Notes under the pieces: model-generated
What the model was told of the DNA's origin: nothing
What the model saw: only the letters and a program-made list of their open reading frames with translations
The model's database searches: none
DNA from: Schistocerca nitens
Lineage: Eukaryota; Arthropoda; Insecta; Orthoptera; Acrididae
Assembly: GCF_023898315.1 (NCBI RefSeq)
Contig: NC_064622.1
Location: forward strand, 275,085,503-275,149,502
Direction: 5' to 3'
Length of the DNA stretch: 64,000 nucleotides
Position numbers and translations under genes: made by a program
In this document: piece after piece, positions 1 to 10,119 of the stretch
Numbering within the stretch: position 1 is the stretch's first letter
How the letters are laid out: every line of letters starts with the position of its first letter

Positions 1-454
1 GCCAAACGATGTGTAGTCCGGCGTCGTCAGGCCTCGCGTTGTAGGCGCCAGCTGTGACGTCCCTTCCCTCCTCCTACACTCGCCGGGAAGAGACGCGACT
101 CGTACCGATGTTCGTCCCCGTCGGTGTGACGTTGAACAGCGCCTGTAACTCTCGTAAGAACAAAACTCCTCGCGTGGTTTAGAAATATTCATTTACCTGT
201 CCGCAACAGTCTTCTCAGTTTGTGCGAACTGGTGAACTGCAATCGTATATTATTATTTTTTTATGCCCGGTTAGTTCCGTGATGAAATAAAATCTTGTTT
301 CTTGATTTCATCATTACGGTCGTTTTTCCCATCATACAAAGCGAGGGTGGAAATTTGCTGTCTACTATTCCGTTGCTATGCCGTTGCTACGGCCAGTTAT
401 TAACAACGGTCCGACGTAACTCCAGAGATAACTTATGTTGGAGTAAATGTTTAG
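1..454. other. Unassigned sequence with a GC-rich first ~130 bp
   Basis: The first 130 bases are GC- and CpG-rich compared with what follows, so they could be the edge of a promoter or exon outside the window. No reading frame, splice pattern or repeat I recognise supports a gene. The rest is AT-rich without visible structure. Confidence 0.3.
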
Positions 455-732
455 CTTGAGGAACTATACCAGCAGCCCAACATAGCAGGAACTGTGCAGT
501 GGGCCGGCCATGTAGTCCGGATCGAGGATCACAGATGGCCTCGGAAGCTCCTGGATTTCACACCTACAGGAAAGAGACCGCCAGGGAGACCCAAGAAGCG
601 TTGGAGGGATGGACTGCATGAAGATTTAAGCCAAGTTCAATAGATGTGAACGGATGGCGGATAGCAGCAATGGACAGAATAAAGTGGAGGAGGAAACTTG
701 TAAATGCGTGCGGTCCACTGGGCCTGATCACG
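455..732 (+). mobile_element. LINE 3' end fragment (C-terminal tail of a non-LTR reverse transcriptase)
   Basis: Translation from about 470 gives a run containing VQWAGHVVRIEDHRWPRKLL and then GRPKKRWRDGLHEDL. This GHV...GRP..RW arrangement is typical of the region after the RT domain in several insect non-LTR elements. One frame change near 643 leads into WRIAAMDRIKWRRKL and a stop at about 717, so this is the natural C-terminus. Endonuclease and RT core are absent, which fits a 5'-truncated insertion. A short TAGTATTAGTAG stretch follows, possibly the element's tail. Clade is uncertain (RTE- or R1-like). Confidence 0.7.
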
Positions 733-1563
733 TAGTATTAGTAGTTAAATACGCCGTAATACTGGTTTAAACTAATCACTCTTCACTGTCCATTATTCAT
801 GTACTCGCTTAATCACTTAAAATGTTTAAAGAGTTAGGCGACACGTAAGATTTATCTTTTGATTCAGATCTTATTGATCTTTCTGTAATTAATTGTTTGT
901 TCCTACAACACACGCACACCGATAAGTCATTCAAGATTAACTTCTGTTCAGTTCAGTAATCGTGACGCTGACGGCAAGTTTTGACTAATCGGCGTACTTG
1001 TCTTTCTTCGCGTCTTCGTTTTATTGTGTCCTACTCAATACCACGAATTGTTTTTCTGTCGTTGATCCATTGCCCTCAAGGTTTGTAACTGTTCATCAGT
1101 ACGGAGGCCAAGTCCGATAAACCAATATGACTCAATTGAAGTCTAACACTCGTCTTACTATACCGTCGCGTTGAGAACGGTAAAGGTTAACTTTCATCAG
1201 TCGTAAGCCTGAGCAAGACTTCAGTCTCTACCTCACGTATTATCAAACTTCCAAAACTGAAACAATCTAACAGCGTTTGCGTCCAGACAACTATCGGAAA
1301 AGTACTGTAGAGTGACTAAAGAGCAACCAACTGAACATTTCCATATCCGAGTTGCACTGTAGTCGCATTGAATTTCCTTTTCGCTGCGGCTACAACTCTC
1401 TTCCATGGTAAATGTTATCTTTGACTGAATTACTTTCTTGGATTTAACCTTCGTTCATATCATTTTGAATTTATTCTATAGATGTTTGATAGAGAATCTA
1501 GGATAATCCTTTCCTTTTATCTCCCCTTTTTGTGTGCTATTATCAATAATTAAATAATATAGG
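733..1563. other. Intergenic sequence, nothing recognised
   Basis: AT-rich unique-looking DNA. I see no convincing frame, tRNA or repeat family. Confidence 0.4.
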
Positions 1564-1574
1564 TGTTAATCAAA

Positions 1575-1771
1575 GCCGGCCGTGGTGGTCTCACGGTTCT
1601 AGGCGCGCAGTCCGGAACCGTGCGACTGCTACGGTCGCAGGTTCGAATCCTGCCTCGGGCATGGATGTGTGTGATGTCCTTAGGTTAGTTAGGTTTACGT
1701 AGTTCTAAGTTCTAGGGGACTGACAACCACAGCAGTTGAGTCCCATAGTGCTCAGAGCCATTTGAACCATT
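1575..1771 (+). mobile_element. tRNA-derived SINE, subfamily 1, with 11-bp TSD
   Basis: The element starts GCCGGCCG, has a pol III box B (GGTTCGAATCC) near 1639-1649, and carries the body with GATGTCCTTAGGTTAGTTAG and GTCCCATAGTGCTCAGAGCC, ending at TTTGAACCATT. It is flanked by TGTTAATCAAA at 1564-1574 and 1772-1782, an exact TSD that fixes both ends. Box A region is also recognisable, so this is a full-length copy. It is non-coding and would depend on a LINE for mobility. Confidence 0.92.
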
Positions 1772-1782
1772 TGTTAATCAAA

Positions 1783-1993
1783 ATATTACCAATTTAGATT
1801 TTATCGTCAATAGTTGCCGTCAATGTCAAGATGACTCAATTCCCTACTTTAAGTTTCCACAAAGTTTGTTAATTGGGGTTTTCTCTCCTTGGGGCGTTAC
1901 ACAAGGCCGTTGGCTGGGGAATAATATGGTGTATTGGAATCCTGAATAAAACCAGCCTGTTTTCAGAAATAAATGTGTTGCATTACTTATAGA
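1783..1993. other. Short unassigned stretch
   Basis: No gene or repeat recognised between the SINE and the 5S-derived element. Confidence 0.3.
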
Positions 1994-2164
1994 GTCAACG
2001 ACATTGCCAGAGTAGTAAGACCAGTTCCCGTCAGATCACCGAAGTTAAGTGCTGTCGGGTTTGGCTGGCACTTAGGAGGGTTACCGTCCGAGTCTGCCGA
2101 GCGCTGTTGGGAAGCGGGATGCCCTTGTGAGGCCAATTGAGAAGCTACTTGACTGAGAAGTAAT
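1994..2164 (+). mobile_element. 5S rRNA-derived SINE, 5' part (split by a LINE)
   Basis: Bases 2033-2050 read GATCACCGAAGTTAAGTG, which matches the conserved 5S rRNA internal control region. The flanking CACTTAGGAGGGTTACC also follows 5S order. After about 110 bp of 5S-like head comes a unique body (GAGGCCAATTGAGAAGC). The same head and body occur on the minus strand at 30086-30437. The SINE is interrupted after TGAGAAGTAAT (2154-2164) and resumes at 3688. Known SINE3-type elements use a 5S head, so by analogy this should carry an internal pol III promoter. Confidence 0.8.
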
Positions 2165-3687
2165 AGCCCCAGATCCTGACACCATCAAACCACCTTTCCT
2201 TAAGGCCCTCCCCCAACCAGCAATCACCCACCTAACAGCCATCCTAAACAACTGCCTTCCTGCATAGTATTTCCCTTCAGCCTGAAAGGTCGCAAAAGTA
2301 ATTTCAATCCCCAAACCCACTAAAGACCATGTGTCCCCTCAAAAGTATCGTCCCATTTCACTGCTAAGTCAGCTGTCCAAATTACTCGAAATCCTCATAC
2401 AAAATTCGCTCCTTCAGTTCCTATCCGCAAACAACATCCATATCCCTGAGCAATTCTGTTTTCGTGCTGGGCACAGCACAGCGCAGCAAACCACTCGTCT
2501 GTTGGAACACATCTGCACAGAGAAGGGCCGGGGTAACAGCACCGCGGCCATTTTCCTGGACATAGAAAAGGCGTTCGACCGGGTTTGGAATGGCGGCCTG
2601 CTATACAAACTGTCTAAGATGAACTGCCCGCTCCATCTGCTAAAAATAGTCAAATCGTTCTTCTTAGAAAGAAAATTCTACTCCATAGTAGACACTGCAA
2701 CCAGTGTTCTAAAACCCATAGAAGCAGCTGTCCCACAGGGATCTGTGCTTGGCCCCCTCCTATACTTCCTGTACACCAATGATCTGCCGAAAGAGCTGGA
2801 CAGTAACATTGCCCTGTATACAAATGATACTGCACTGTACCACAGTGGCAGGAACATAAACTATCTAGCCTACAGCCTACAACGCCACCTAGATAAAGTG
2901 ACGAAGTGGTGCAATCTGTGGAAGATAAAGATAAATGCAAATGCCAGACAATCCTATTCAGTCACAAAATCAAACGCCCCATAATTAACATCACACACAA
3001 CGATCAGGTACTACCCTGGAAAGAAGTCGTTACGTGGGGCTAAAACTCGACAAAAATCTGACATTCACACACCACATCAGGGAGGCCAGAAACAAGGGCT
3101 CCGCCCGGCTCTTTCAGTTATATCCACTTCTAAAAGGCAGGGGACTTACAGTACCTGCCAAACTCAAAATTTGGAAGAGAATCATCCTGTCATTCTCTAC
3201 GGCTCTGAAGCGTGGAGCATGGCAGCAGACACCAACCTCAAGCAGCTTGAAATTCTCCAAAACAAAACCTTCTGAATCGTTACAGACGCTCCGTGGTTGT
3301 CGACCAATGAGGAGATCAGAGCAATGATAGGACAGCCATCATTCTATCATCTCATTAAGCAGAAATCATTAAAATTCTATTAAACATCCAACGCATCACC
3401 ACATCAACTCATCAATTCTCTGGGAAGGGATCACAACCCTGACCAGAGAGCACCAATCACTACCATGCACCGCCAATTCAGGCGCTAGTCATAAGAAACT
3501 TGTAAGCAAACATACAATCAGATCTTCATAGCCACTACCATCATCTACCCAGCGGACAACCGACGCCTAGCCGATACCGCATAACCCCCGAATGCGCATC
3601 AACAAGGATCATTTCGAAAGACAGAGCATTTTTCAAGGACGCTGGCTCTTCATACGCATCATGGGTATAGGCTCAGCCATTTCATGT
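2165..3687 (+). mobile_element. Jockey-type LINE, 5'-truncated, inserted in the 5S-derived SINE
   Basis: The RT begins near 2170 (APDPDTI) and runs through KYRPISLLSQLSKLLE (2340s), FLDIEKAFDRVW (about 2555-2590) and AVPQGSVLGPLLY (about 2730). The catalytic YADD box reads ALYTNDTAL near 2813, so the first catalytic Asp of the YxDD pair is replaced by Asn. After 2984 the frame shifts into YLGLKLDKNLTF-like sequence near 3034. Stops also occur in the N-terminal part. An 11-bp TSD, TGAGAAGTAAT, lies at 2154-2164 and 3688-3698. The motif order fits Jockey. The copy is inactive. Confidence 0.88.
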
Positions 3688-3786
3688 TGAGAAGTAATGG
3701 TACCGGTCACGAAAACTGACAACGGTCGCGAGCGTAATGTGCTGACCACATGCCCTTCCGTATCCGCATCCGATGGCGCCTACAGA
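3688..3786 (+). mobile_element. 5S rRNA-derived SINE, middle part
   Basis: This continues the element broken at 2164. It holds GGTACCGGTCACGAAAACTG and CTGACCACATGCCCTTCCGT, and the same order is seen in reverse complement at 30200-30270. It ends at about 3786, where CR1-like RT sequence begins. Confidence 0.78.
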
Positions 3787-4664
3787 CTGACAATATATAT
3801 AAATGACCTAGTAGATAGCGTCGGAAGTTCCATGCGGCTTTTCGCGGATGATGCTGTAGTATACAGAGAAGTTCAGCATTAGAAAATTGCAGCGAAATGC
3901 AGGAAGATCTGCAGCGGATAGGCGCTTGGTGCAGGGAGTGGCAACTGACCCTTAACATAGACAAATGTAGTGTATTGCGAATACATAGAAACAAGGATCC
4001 TTTATTGTATGATTATATGATAGCGGAACAAACACTGGTAGCAGTTACTTCTGTAATATCTGGGAGTATGCGTGAGGAACGATTTGAAGTGGAATGATCA
4101 TATAAAATTAATTGTTGGTAAGGCAGGTGCCATGTTGAGATTCATTGGGAGAGTCCTTAGAAAATGTAGTCCATCAACAAAGGAGGTGGCTTACAAAACA
4201 CTCGTTCGACCTAAACTTGAGTATTGCTCATCAGTGTGGGATCCGTACCAGGTCGGGTTGACAGAGGAGGTGGAGAAGATCCAAAAAGAGCGGCGCGTTT
4301 CGTCACAGGGTAAATTGGTAATCGTGATAGCGTTACGGAGATGTTTAGCAAACTCAAGTGGCAGACTCTGCAAGAGAGATGCTCTGTATCGCGGTGTAGC
4401 TTAGTCTCCAGGTTTCGAGAGGATGCGTTTCTGGCCGAGGTATCGAATATATTGATTCCCCCTACTTATACCTCCCGAGGAGATCACGAATGTAAAATTA
4501 GAGAGATTCGAGCGCGCACGGAGGCTTTCCGGCAGTCGTTCTTCCCGCGAGCCATACGCGACTGGAACAGGAAAGGGAGGTAATGAGAGTGGCACGTAAA
4601 GTGCCCTCCGCCACACACCGCTGGGTGGCTTGCGGAGTATAAATGTAGATGTAGATGTAGAACA
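3787..4664 (+). mobile_element. CR1-like LINE, 3' half of the RT, with (GATGTA)n tail
   Basis: Translation starts at LTIYINDLVDSVGSS and goes through the catalytic RLFADDAVVYREV (about 3835-3880), with the FADD box intact. It continues with WQLTLNIDKCSVLRI (3940s), the thumb-like VRNDLKWNDHIKLIVGKAGA (4070s) and VRPKLEYCSSVWDPYQ (4205-4250). Frames change several times. The 3' end has CTCCGCCACACACCGCTGGG and GTATAAATGTAGATGTAGAT, a characteristic tail. Endonuclease and the 5' RT half are missing. Assignment to the CR1/L2 side of the Jockey superfamily rests on motifs. Confidence 0.85.
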
Positions 4665-5297
4665 CCGACATTGGACTGTTGACGACTGGAAACATGTTGC
4701 CTGGTCGGACAACTCTCGTTTCAAATTGTATTGAGCTGATGGCCGTGTACGGGTGTGGACACAACCTCATGAATCCATAGACCCTGCATGTCAGCAGGGG
4801 ACTGTTAAAGCTGGTGGAGGCTCTGTAACAGTGTGGGGCGTGTGCAGTTGGAGTGATATGGGACCCCTGATACGTCTAGATACGACTCTGACACATGACA
4901 CGTACTTAATCATCCTGTCTGATCACCTGCATCCATTAATGTCCATTGTGCATTCCGACGGACTTGGGCAACTGCAGTAGGACAATTCGACATACCACAC
5001 GTCCAGAATTGCTACAGAGTAGCTCCAGGAACACTCTTCTGAGTTTAAACACTACCGTTGGCCACCAAACTTCCCAGACATGAACATTATTGAGCATAGC
5101 TGGGATACCTTGCAACGTACTGTTCAGAAGATATCTCCACCCTCTCGTACTGTTACGGCTTTATGGACAGCCCTGCAGGATTGATGGTGCCAGTTTCCTC
5201 CAGCACAACTTCAGACGTCGTGTTGCGGCAGTTCTGCTTGCTCGCAGGGACCCCACAAGATATTAGGGAGGTGTACCAGTTTCTTTGCCTCATCAGT
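4665..5297 (+). mobile_element. Tc1-like transposon fragment, 3' half
   Basis: This is homologous to 58565-59203. Shared strings include GACTGGAAACATG and ATATGGGACCCCTGATACG. The frame 4753-4980 encodes the segment after the first catalytic Asp (GSVTVWGVCSWSDMGPLI). The following sequence corresponds to the QQD..PHTSR and EH..D regions of Tc1 transposases, with stops. The 5' half is missing. The 3' end (CATCAG then TA near 5297) lines up with the end of the second copy. Confidence 0.8.
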
Positions 5298-5877
5298 ATA
5301 TATTATGAAAGATAACTTCTGCACTCGTATGGCGTGCCACAGAGATAGCAGTTAACGGCGTTGCAACGGTTACGGAGCCAACAACCGTCGACTTGCTCAT
5401 CATTCAGTGAGTAATCTGACTGAAAGAGAGTTAAGATCCATGTAAGTAAATTTTACAATTGGAGATACTTTGCTCGCATATCGAGCCCAGAGTTCATAAG
5501 TCAGCCGCGCCGCGAAACAGTTATACGTGCATTCGTAAAAATCACTAGTAGCATTGTTAGGATATTCCATCGTTAATTTAGAGAAGTGTGCCGACAATTA
5601 AAACTCTCTGAACACTGATTTTGTGTGACTGTGGTGGTTATTTATTTATTTAATCGTATAGTGATTTTATACAACATACAGTTGATATACGGCAAATGAT
5701 TTTATACAATATACATATGATATTAAACAAGATTAAACCTTAAAGTCCGCGTTTTTCAACCAGTTAATTAAGCTGAGAGTGAGCAAGTCATCGGGAATTC
5801 CAGGGTATGAATGGACAGCGTTGGACTAAATGTTCAATTGTCTGTTCTTCTTGATTACATTCGCACAGTAGCGAACT
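5298..5877. other. Unassigned AT-rich stretch
   Basis: No protein or known repeat recognised. TTTATACAAYATACA occurs twice (near 5657 and 5700), a weak local direct repeat. Confidence 0.3.
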
Positions 5878-6738
5878 GATTCGAGCGCGGACGGAGGCTT
5901 TCCGGCAGTCGTTCTTCCCGCGAACCATGTTGTTGTTGTTGTTGTTGTGGTCTTCAGTCCTGAGACTGGTTTGATGCAGCTCTCCATGCTACTCTATCCT
6001 GTGCAAGCTTCTTCATCTCCCAGTACCTACTGCAACCTACATCCTTCTGAATCTGCTTAGTGTATTCATCTCTTGGTCTCCCTCTACGATTTTTACCCTC
6101 CACGCTGCCCTCCAATACTAAATTGGTGATCCCTTGATGCCTCAGAACATGTCCTACCAACCGATCCCTTCTTCTGGTCAAGTTGTGCCACAAGCTCCTC
6201 TTCTCCCCAATTCTATTCAATACCTCCTCATTAGTTATGTGATCTACCCATCTAATCTTCAGCATTCTTCTGTAGCACCACATCTCGAAAGCTTCTATTC
6301 TCTTCTTGTCTAAGCTATTTATCGTCCAGATTTCACTTCCATACATGGCTACACTCCATACAAATACTTTCAGAAACGTCTTCCTGACATTTAAATCTAT
6401 ACTCGATGTTAACAAATTTCTCTTCTTCAGAAACGCTTTCCTTGCCATTGCCAGTCTACATTTTATATCCTCTCTACATCGACCATCATCAGTTATTTTG
6501 CTCCCCAAATAGCAAAACTCCTTTACTACTTTAAGTGTCTCATTTCCTAATCTAATTCCCTCAGCATTACCCGACTTATTTCGACTACATTCCATTATTC
6601 TCGTTTTGCTTTTGTTGATGTTCATCTTATACCCTCCTTTCATACGCGACTGGAACAGGAAATGGAGGTAATGACAGTGGCACGTAAAGTGCCCTCCGCC
6701 ACACACCGTTGGGTGGCTTGCGGAGTATAAATGTAGAT
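5878..6738 (+). mobile_element. CR1-like LINE 3' end, interrupted by an RTE LINE
   Basis: Bases 5878-5928 and 6644-6738 together give the same 3' end as 4503-4664 (GACGGAGGCTTTCCGGCAGT; CTCCGCCACACACCGTTGGG; GATGTAG tail). The break falls inside the motif CCGCGARCCATACGCGAC. CAT is present on both sides of the inserted RTE piece, so any TSD is very short. The tail is followed directly by GATGACATGGCGGCC, the 3' part of the 5S-derived SINE. Confidence 0.8.
5929..6643 (-). mobile_element. RTE-type LINE, 3' end of ORF2, 5'-truncated
   Basis: On the minus strand an open stretch from 6637 to the stop at 5954 encodes GGYKMNINKSKTRIMECS, VVKEFCYLGSKITDDGR, the cysteine-containing EAFEMWCYRRMLKIRWVDH, GHVLRHQGI and GRPRDEYTKQIQKDVGCS. 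It matches the C-terminal third of the RT frame at 47125-49134 very closely. The 3' UTR is about 25 bp and ends in (CAA)n. The intact frame suggests a fairly young insertion. Confidence 0.92.
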
Positions 6739-6790
6739 GTAGATGTAGGATGACATGGCGGCCGTCCGGTTCCGTTGGGCTTTCAGGGCC
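6739..6790 (+). mobile_element. 5S rRNA-derived SINE, 3' part
   Basis: GATGACATGGCGGCC and GGCCTGATTGGACGGTGTT match the 3' end of the complete copy at 30086-30437 (there in reverse complement). Together with 1994-2164 and 3688-3786 it completes one dispersed SINE copy. Confidence 0.72.
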
Positions 6791-6907
6791 TGATTGGACG
6801 GTGTTCGTTTATTACGTGCTGAGCGCTCCTGGTATACTGGCTGGTCCACCTCTCGCGAAATCTAGTGGCCATTTCCGCGACGTCCGGATACTTTTGATCG
6901 GATAGTG
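6791..6907. repeat. Terminal inverted-repeat end of a Tc1-like element
   Basis: The stretch ends GTCCGGATACTTTTGATCGG then ATAGTG and TA. The same terminal motif (ATCTGGCCAAAGTATCCGGA in reverse complement) closes the Tc1 at 51351-52632. No matching second end was found upstream, so this is a solo end or the other end has decayed. It lies about 110 bp before the host start codon. Confidence 0.6.
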
Positions 6908-7260
6908 TAGACTAGTGAAGACGGTAGGTGTGCGGCGTCGCCAGCGGCAGCGGTGGGCGGTGGTGGGGGCGTGCGGTTATAAGGCGCGAGGCGGCGGCGG
7001 CGGCCCAGCACAGCAGCATGAAGTTCCCGGTGCGAGGGCTGGTGGCGCGCTGGCGGTCGCTCGTGTTGCTGCTGTGCCCGTTGGTGCTGCTGCCGCTTGC
7101 CGTCTCCAGCTATTCGGTGAGTCGCCGGCGCGCCTTCCTCGGCCACCTACTACTGTTGTCGCGCGTCTGCGATGTTCCCGCCGAAGTCCGTCTCGCCCGT
7201 AGGCAGTAGCCGCCTAGTGTTGAACAGGTACCCCGTGCGAGTGCATGAACTTCGTACGTC
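6905..7260 (+). promoter_or_regulatory. CpG-rich island with candidate core promoter
   Basis: This segment is far richer in G, C and CpG than anything nearby and surrounds the only host coding exon. TATAAGG at 6978-6984 is a candidate TATA element, but it would leave a 5' UTR of only about 10 nt, so the real transcription start may lie upstream. The island is bounded upstream by a transposon end at 6907. Confidence 0.45.
7018..7116 (+). CDS. First coding exon of a probable SLC13 (INDY-like) carboxylate transporter
   Basis: ATG at 7018 opens 33 codons ending at a strong splice donor, TCG|GTGAGTCG at 7116/7117, in phase 0. The peptide starts MKFPVRGLVARWRSLVLLLC and continues PLVLLPLAVSSYS: a short basic cytosolic stretch, then a leucine-rich first transmembrane helix. 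SLC13 family members start this way (a WRS/FKS-type motif, then a PLxLLPL helix), and as I recall human SLC13A5 exon 1 also ends soon after this helix. The expected product is a plasma-membrane sodium-coupled transporter for citrate or dicarboxylates. The remaining exons are not in this window. A signal peptide exon of an unrelated secreted protein is the main alternative. GC content and codon use differ sharply from the flanking transposon DNA. Confidence 0.58.
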
Positions 7261-7358
7261 GCCAGTGCTACAACTGACCTCTAGTTTCTTATGTTTGTCC
7301 ACCTTAAGCGATAGCGCGTACAAACCAGTTTTCCTGCAGAGTGCATCTACGACTGACA
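7117..7358 (+). other. Start of intron 1
   Basis: This runs from the GTGAGT donor to the first TE insertion in the intron. GC content falls gradually. No coding signal. Confidence 0.5.
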
Positions 7359-7616
7359 TACAAGGTGTTTCAAAATACGTGTTACACACTTCTAGAGGTT
7401 TCAGAGCGACTTAGTGGATCAAATTTCACATAGGAACCGATGCCCGGAAACGTAGAGAGCGTCAAAGTTATAGGCACCGCCGCCTGTAAATTATGTATAA
7501 ACGGCTGTTTCCGTGATGATGTTACAGACTTTCTAAGATGACGGAGAGGGATAAACATCAATTTGAGGTAAGGCTCCTGTAACCCAAACGAACGTGTCGA
7601 AGACTCGAAAGTTGTA

Positions 7617-8984
7617 CAGGTCACACCAATATTCAGGACAGGTAGTAGCAGTAATCGAAATAATTACAGGCCCACGCCGGTCGCAGTGACCGAGCGGTTC
7701 TAGGCGCTACAGTCTGGAACCGCGCGACCCCTACGGTCGCTGGTTTGAATCCTGCCTCGGGCATGGATGTGTGTGATGTCCTTAGGTTAGTTAGGTTTAA
7801 GTAGTTTCTAAGTCTAGGGGACTGATGACGTCAGAAGTTAAGTCCCATAGTGCTCAGAGCCAATTACAGGCCCATATCATTAACGTGCTCAGTGCTATTG
7901 ATAATGAATTTCGATTCCGTATTTCTGGATTTCCGAAAGGCTTTTGACACTGTACCACACAAGCGGCTTGTAGCGAAATTGCGTGCTTATGGAATATCGT
8001 CTCAGTTATGTGACTGGATTTGTGATTTCCTGTCAGAGAGGTCACAGTTCGTAGTAATTGATGGAAAGTCATCGAGTAAAACAGAAGTGATTTCTGGCGT
8101 TCCCCGAGGTAGTGTTATAGCCCCTTTGCTGTTCCTTATCTATATAAACGATTTCTGAGACAATTTGAGCAGCCGTCTTAGGTTGTTTGCAGATGACGCT
8201 GTCGTTTATCGACTAATAAAGTCATCAGAAGATCTAAACAAATTGCAAAACGATTTAGAAAAGTTATCTGAATGCTACGAAAATTAGCAGTTGACCGTAA
8301 ATAACGAAAAGTATGAGATAAACCATATGAATGCTAAAAGGAACTCGTTAAACTTCGGTTACACGATAAATCAGTCAAATCTAAAGGCCGTAAATTCAAC
8401 TAAATACCTAGGAATTACAATTACGAAAAACTTAAATTAGAAGGAACACACAGAAAATATTGTGGGGAAGGCTAACCAAAGACTGCGTTTTATTGGCAGG
8501 ACACTTAGAAAAAGTAACAGATCTACTAAGGAGACTGCTTACATTACGCTCGTCCGTCCTCTTTTAGAATATAGCTGCTCGGTGTGGGATCTTTACGAGA
8601 TACCACTGACGGGTTTCATCGAAAAAGTTCAAAGAAGGGCAGCACGTTTTGTATTATCGCGAAATATGGGAGAGAGTGTCACTGAAATGATACAGGATTT
8701 TTTTCGTTGCGACGGAATCTTGTCACGAAATTCCAATCACCAGCATTCTCCTCCGAATCAGAAAATATTTTGTTGACCCCGATCTACATGGGGAGAAATG
8801 ATCACCACGATAAAATAAGGGGAATCAGAGCTCTACCGGAAGGATATAGGTGTTCGTTCTTTCCGCGCGCTATACGAGACTGGAGTGATAGAGAATTGTG
8901 AAGGTGGTTCGATGAACCCTCTGCCAGGCACTTAAATATGATTTGCAGAGTATCCATGTAGATGTAGATGTAGATGTAGTTGTA
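7617..8984 (+). mobile_element. CR1-like LINE, 5'-truncated, inside the palindromic element
   Basis: The RT reads QVTPIFRTGSSSNRNNYRPI at 7617, is interrupted by a SINE, then continues LTCSVLL and FDSVFLDFRKAFDTVPHKRL (about 7905-7965), GVPRGSVIAPLLFLIYINDF, RLFADDAVVYRLI (FADD intact, about 8185) and VRPLLEYSCSVWDLYE. Between LTCS and FDSVF much of the RT finger region is missing, so it has an internal deletion. Stops occur at 8156 and within 8280-8440. The tail is (GATGTA)n. The flanks GAAAGTTGTA (7607-7616) and GAAAGCTATA (8985-8994) look like a diverged 10-bp TSD. Confidence 0.88.
7675..7861 (+). mobile_element. SINE subfamily 1 inside the LINE, 13-bp TSD
   Basis: Head GCCGGTCGCAGTGACCGAGC, box B GGTTTGAATCC, the standard body, ending GTGCTCAGAGCC. 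AATTACAGGCCCA is exactly repeated at 7662-7674 and 7862-7874. Removing the SINE rejoins the LINE frame NNYRPISLT, which confirms the insertion. Confidence 0.94.
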
Positions 8985-9639
8985 GAAAGCTATAAGCGAA
9001 CGCCTTTCTTATACCTTGGACAGTGGAATACATGTTCTGGTACTGTTGTTGCTGAAATTTTAGTGTAAGAGGTGGTATTATGAACCAAAACAAGGAAAAA
9101 ATGTCCAATAAACATGGGCTCTAAAATGAATTCCTGAGTAACTATGACCACTTGTTCATCTTCGCTACTGTGAAACCCATCTCCCCTATTGAGCAAGTGC
9201 TCATAGCTCTAAATTTGTGCATTTTAGGGCCCATGTTTACTGGGCATTTTTCATTAATTTGGTCCATGCCACCACCTCTGGAAGTAATCTACCCTATAAT
9301 CTTAGCAACAACACTACCAGTACGAGTATTCCACTGTCAGAGGTATCAGAACGGTTTTTACTTATAACTTTCCAAGTTTGTACTCGTTCATTTCCTGTAG
9401 AGGGACCCTTACCTTAAACTGATACATTTATACTTCTACATCATCCTAGAAAGTTTGTAACATCGTCACAGAACCACCCTTTACATACATGCATTTACAG
9501 GCGGTGGCGCCTATAACTTTGACGCTTTATAGCATCGTCGGATGACGTTTCCGGACATTGGTTCCTATGTAAAACTCGATCTACCTAGTCCCTTCTACAA
9601 CCCCGGAACTGTGTAACATCAATTGTGGAATACCCTGTA

Positions 9640-10119
9640 GTAATTGCTGTTGTACTCGGTCATGAGCTGCGAACACATTTAAGACCAGCGTATGCAGCAC
9701 TTGGCGAACTGGTTACTGGCAAATGCACATCCATAAATGTCCGCTGCAGTATTTTGCATACTGCAGAAACAAAAGGTCATTTGCCTTCACGAACCTGGCT
9801 TCTTGGTAAGACCGCTGATCCCACAACAGGTGTACACTAACATGACGCGACGGTTATCTTAATAAAGTTGGTGTTTTGATTCAGAAATACCTTTTCGTAG
9901 TTGCGATGAAAATATTGCTCTTGCTGTAACACATACGAACAGCTGTGTTCACAACTGATTTCACTCCACTAAGATCCTCTGTTACAGCAACCATATGTAG
10001 TATATGTGGGTTAAAACAGTCTAGCTTGTAACTCAGCGTTTTATTAACAACTCGTTCCGGCTTCGTGGGACATCTTTAGATTATGCATAGGGATAACAAA
10101 ATAAATAAAAGTTAGAGTA
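9640..10119. other. Unassigned intronic stretch
   Basis: No frame or repeat recognised; moderate AT content. Confidence 0.3.

Larger units (their letters stand above)
7361..9637. mobile_element. Long palindromic (foldback-like) DNA element with nested LINE and SINE
   Basis: The left arm (7361-7616 plus 8995-9165) pairs with the right arm (9190-9637) over more than 400 bp. Examples are GCGTCAAAGTTATAGGC on the left against GCCTATAACTTTGACGC at 9509-9525, and TATACCTTGGACAGTGGAAT against ATTCCACTGTCAGAGGTAT. Ends CAAGGTGTTTC / ...TACCCTG are flanked by TA (7359-7360, 9638-9639), as in Tc1/mariner-type insertion. There is almost no spacer between the arms. No transposase is present, so it is non-autonomous. 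The LINE 7617-8984 interrupts the left arm. Confidence 0.82.

Noticed and set aside
6978-6984. TATAAGG as a definite TATA box
   Set aside because: Spacing would leave almost no 5' UTR, so it is only mentioned as a candidate within the CpG island.
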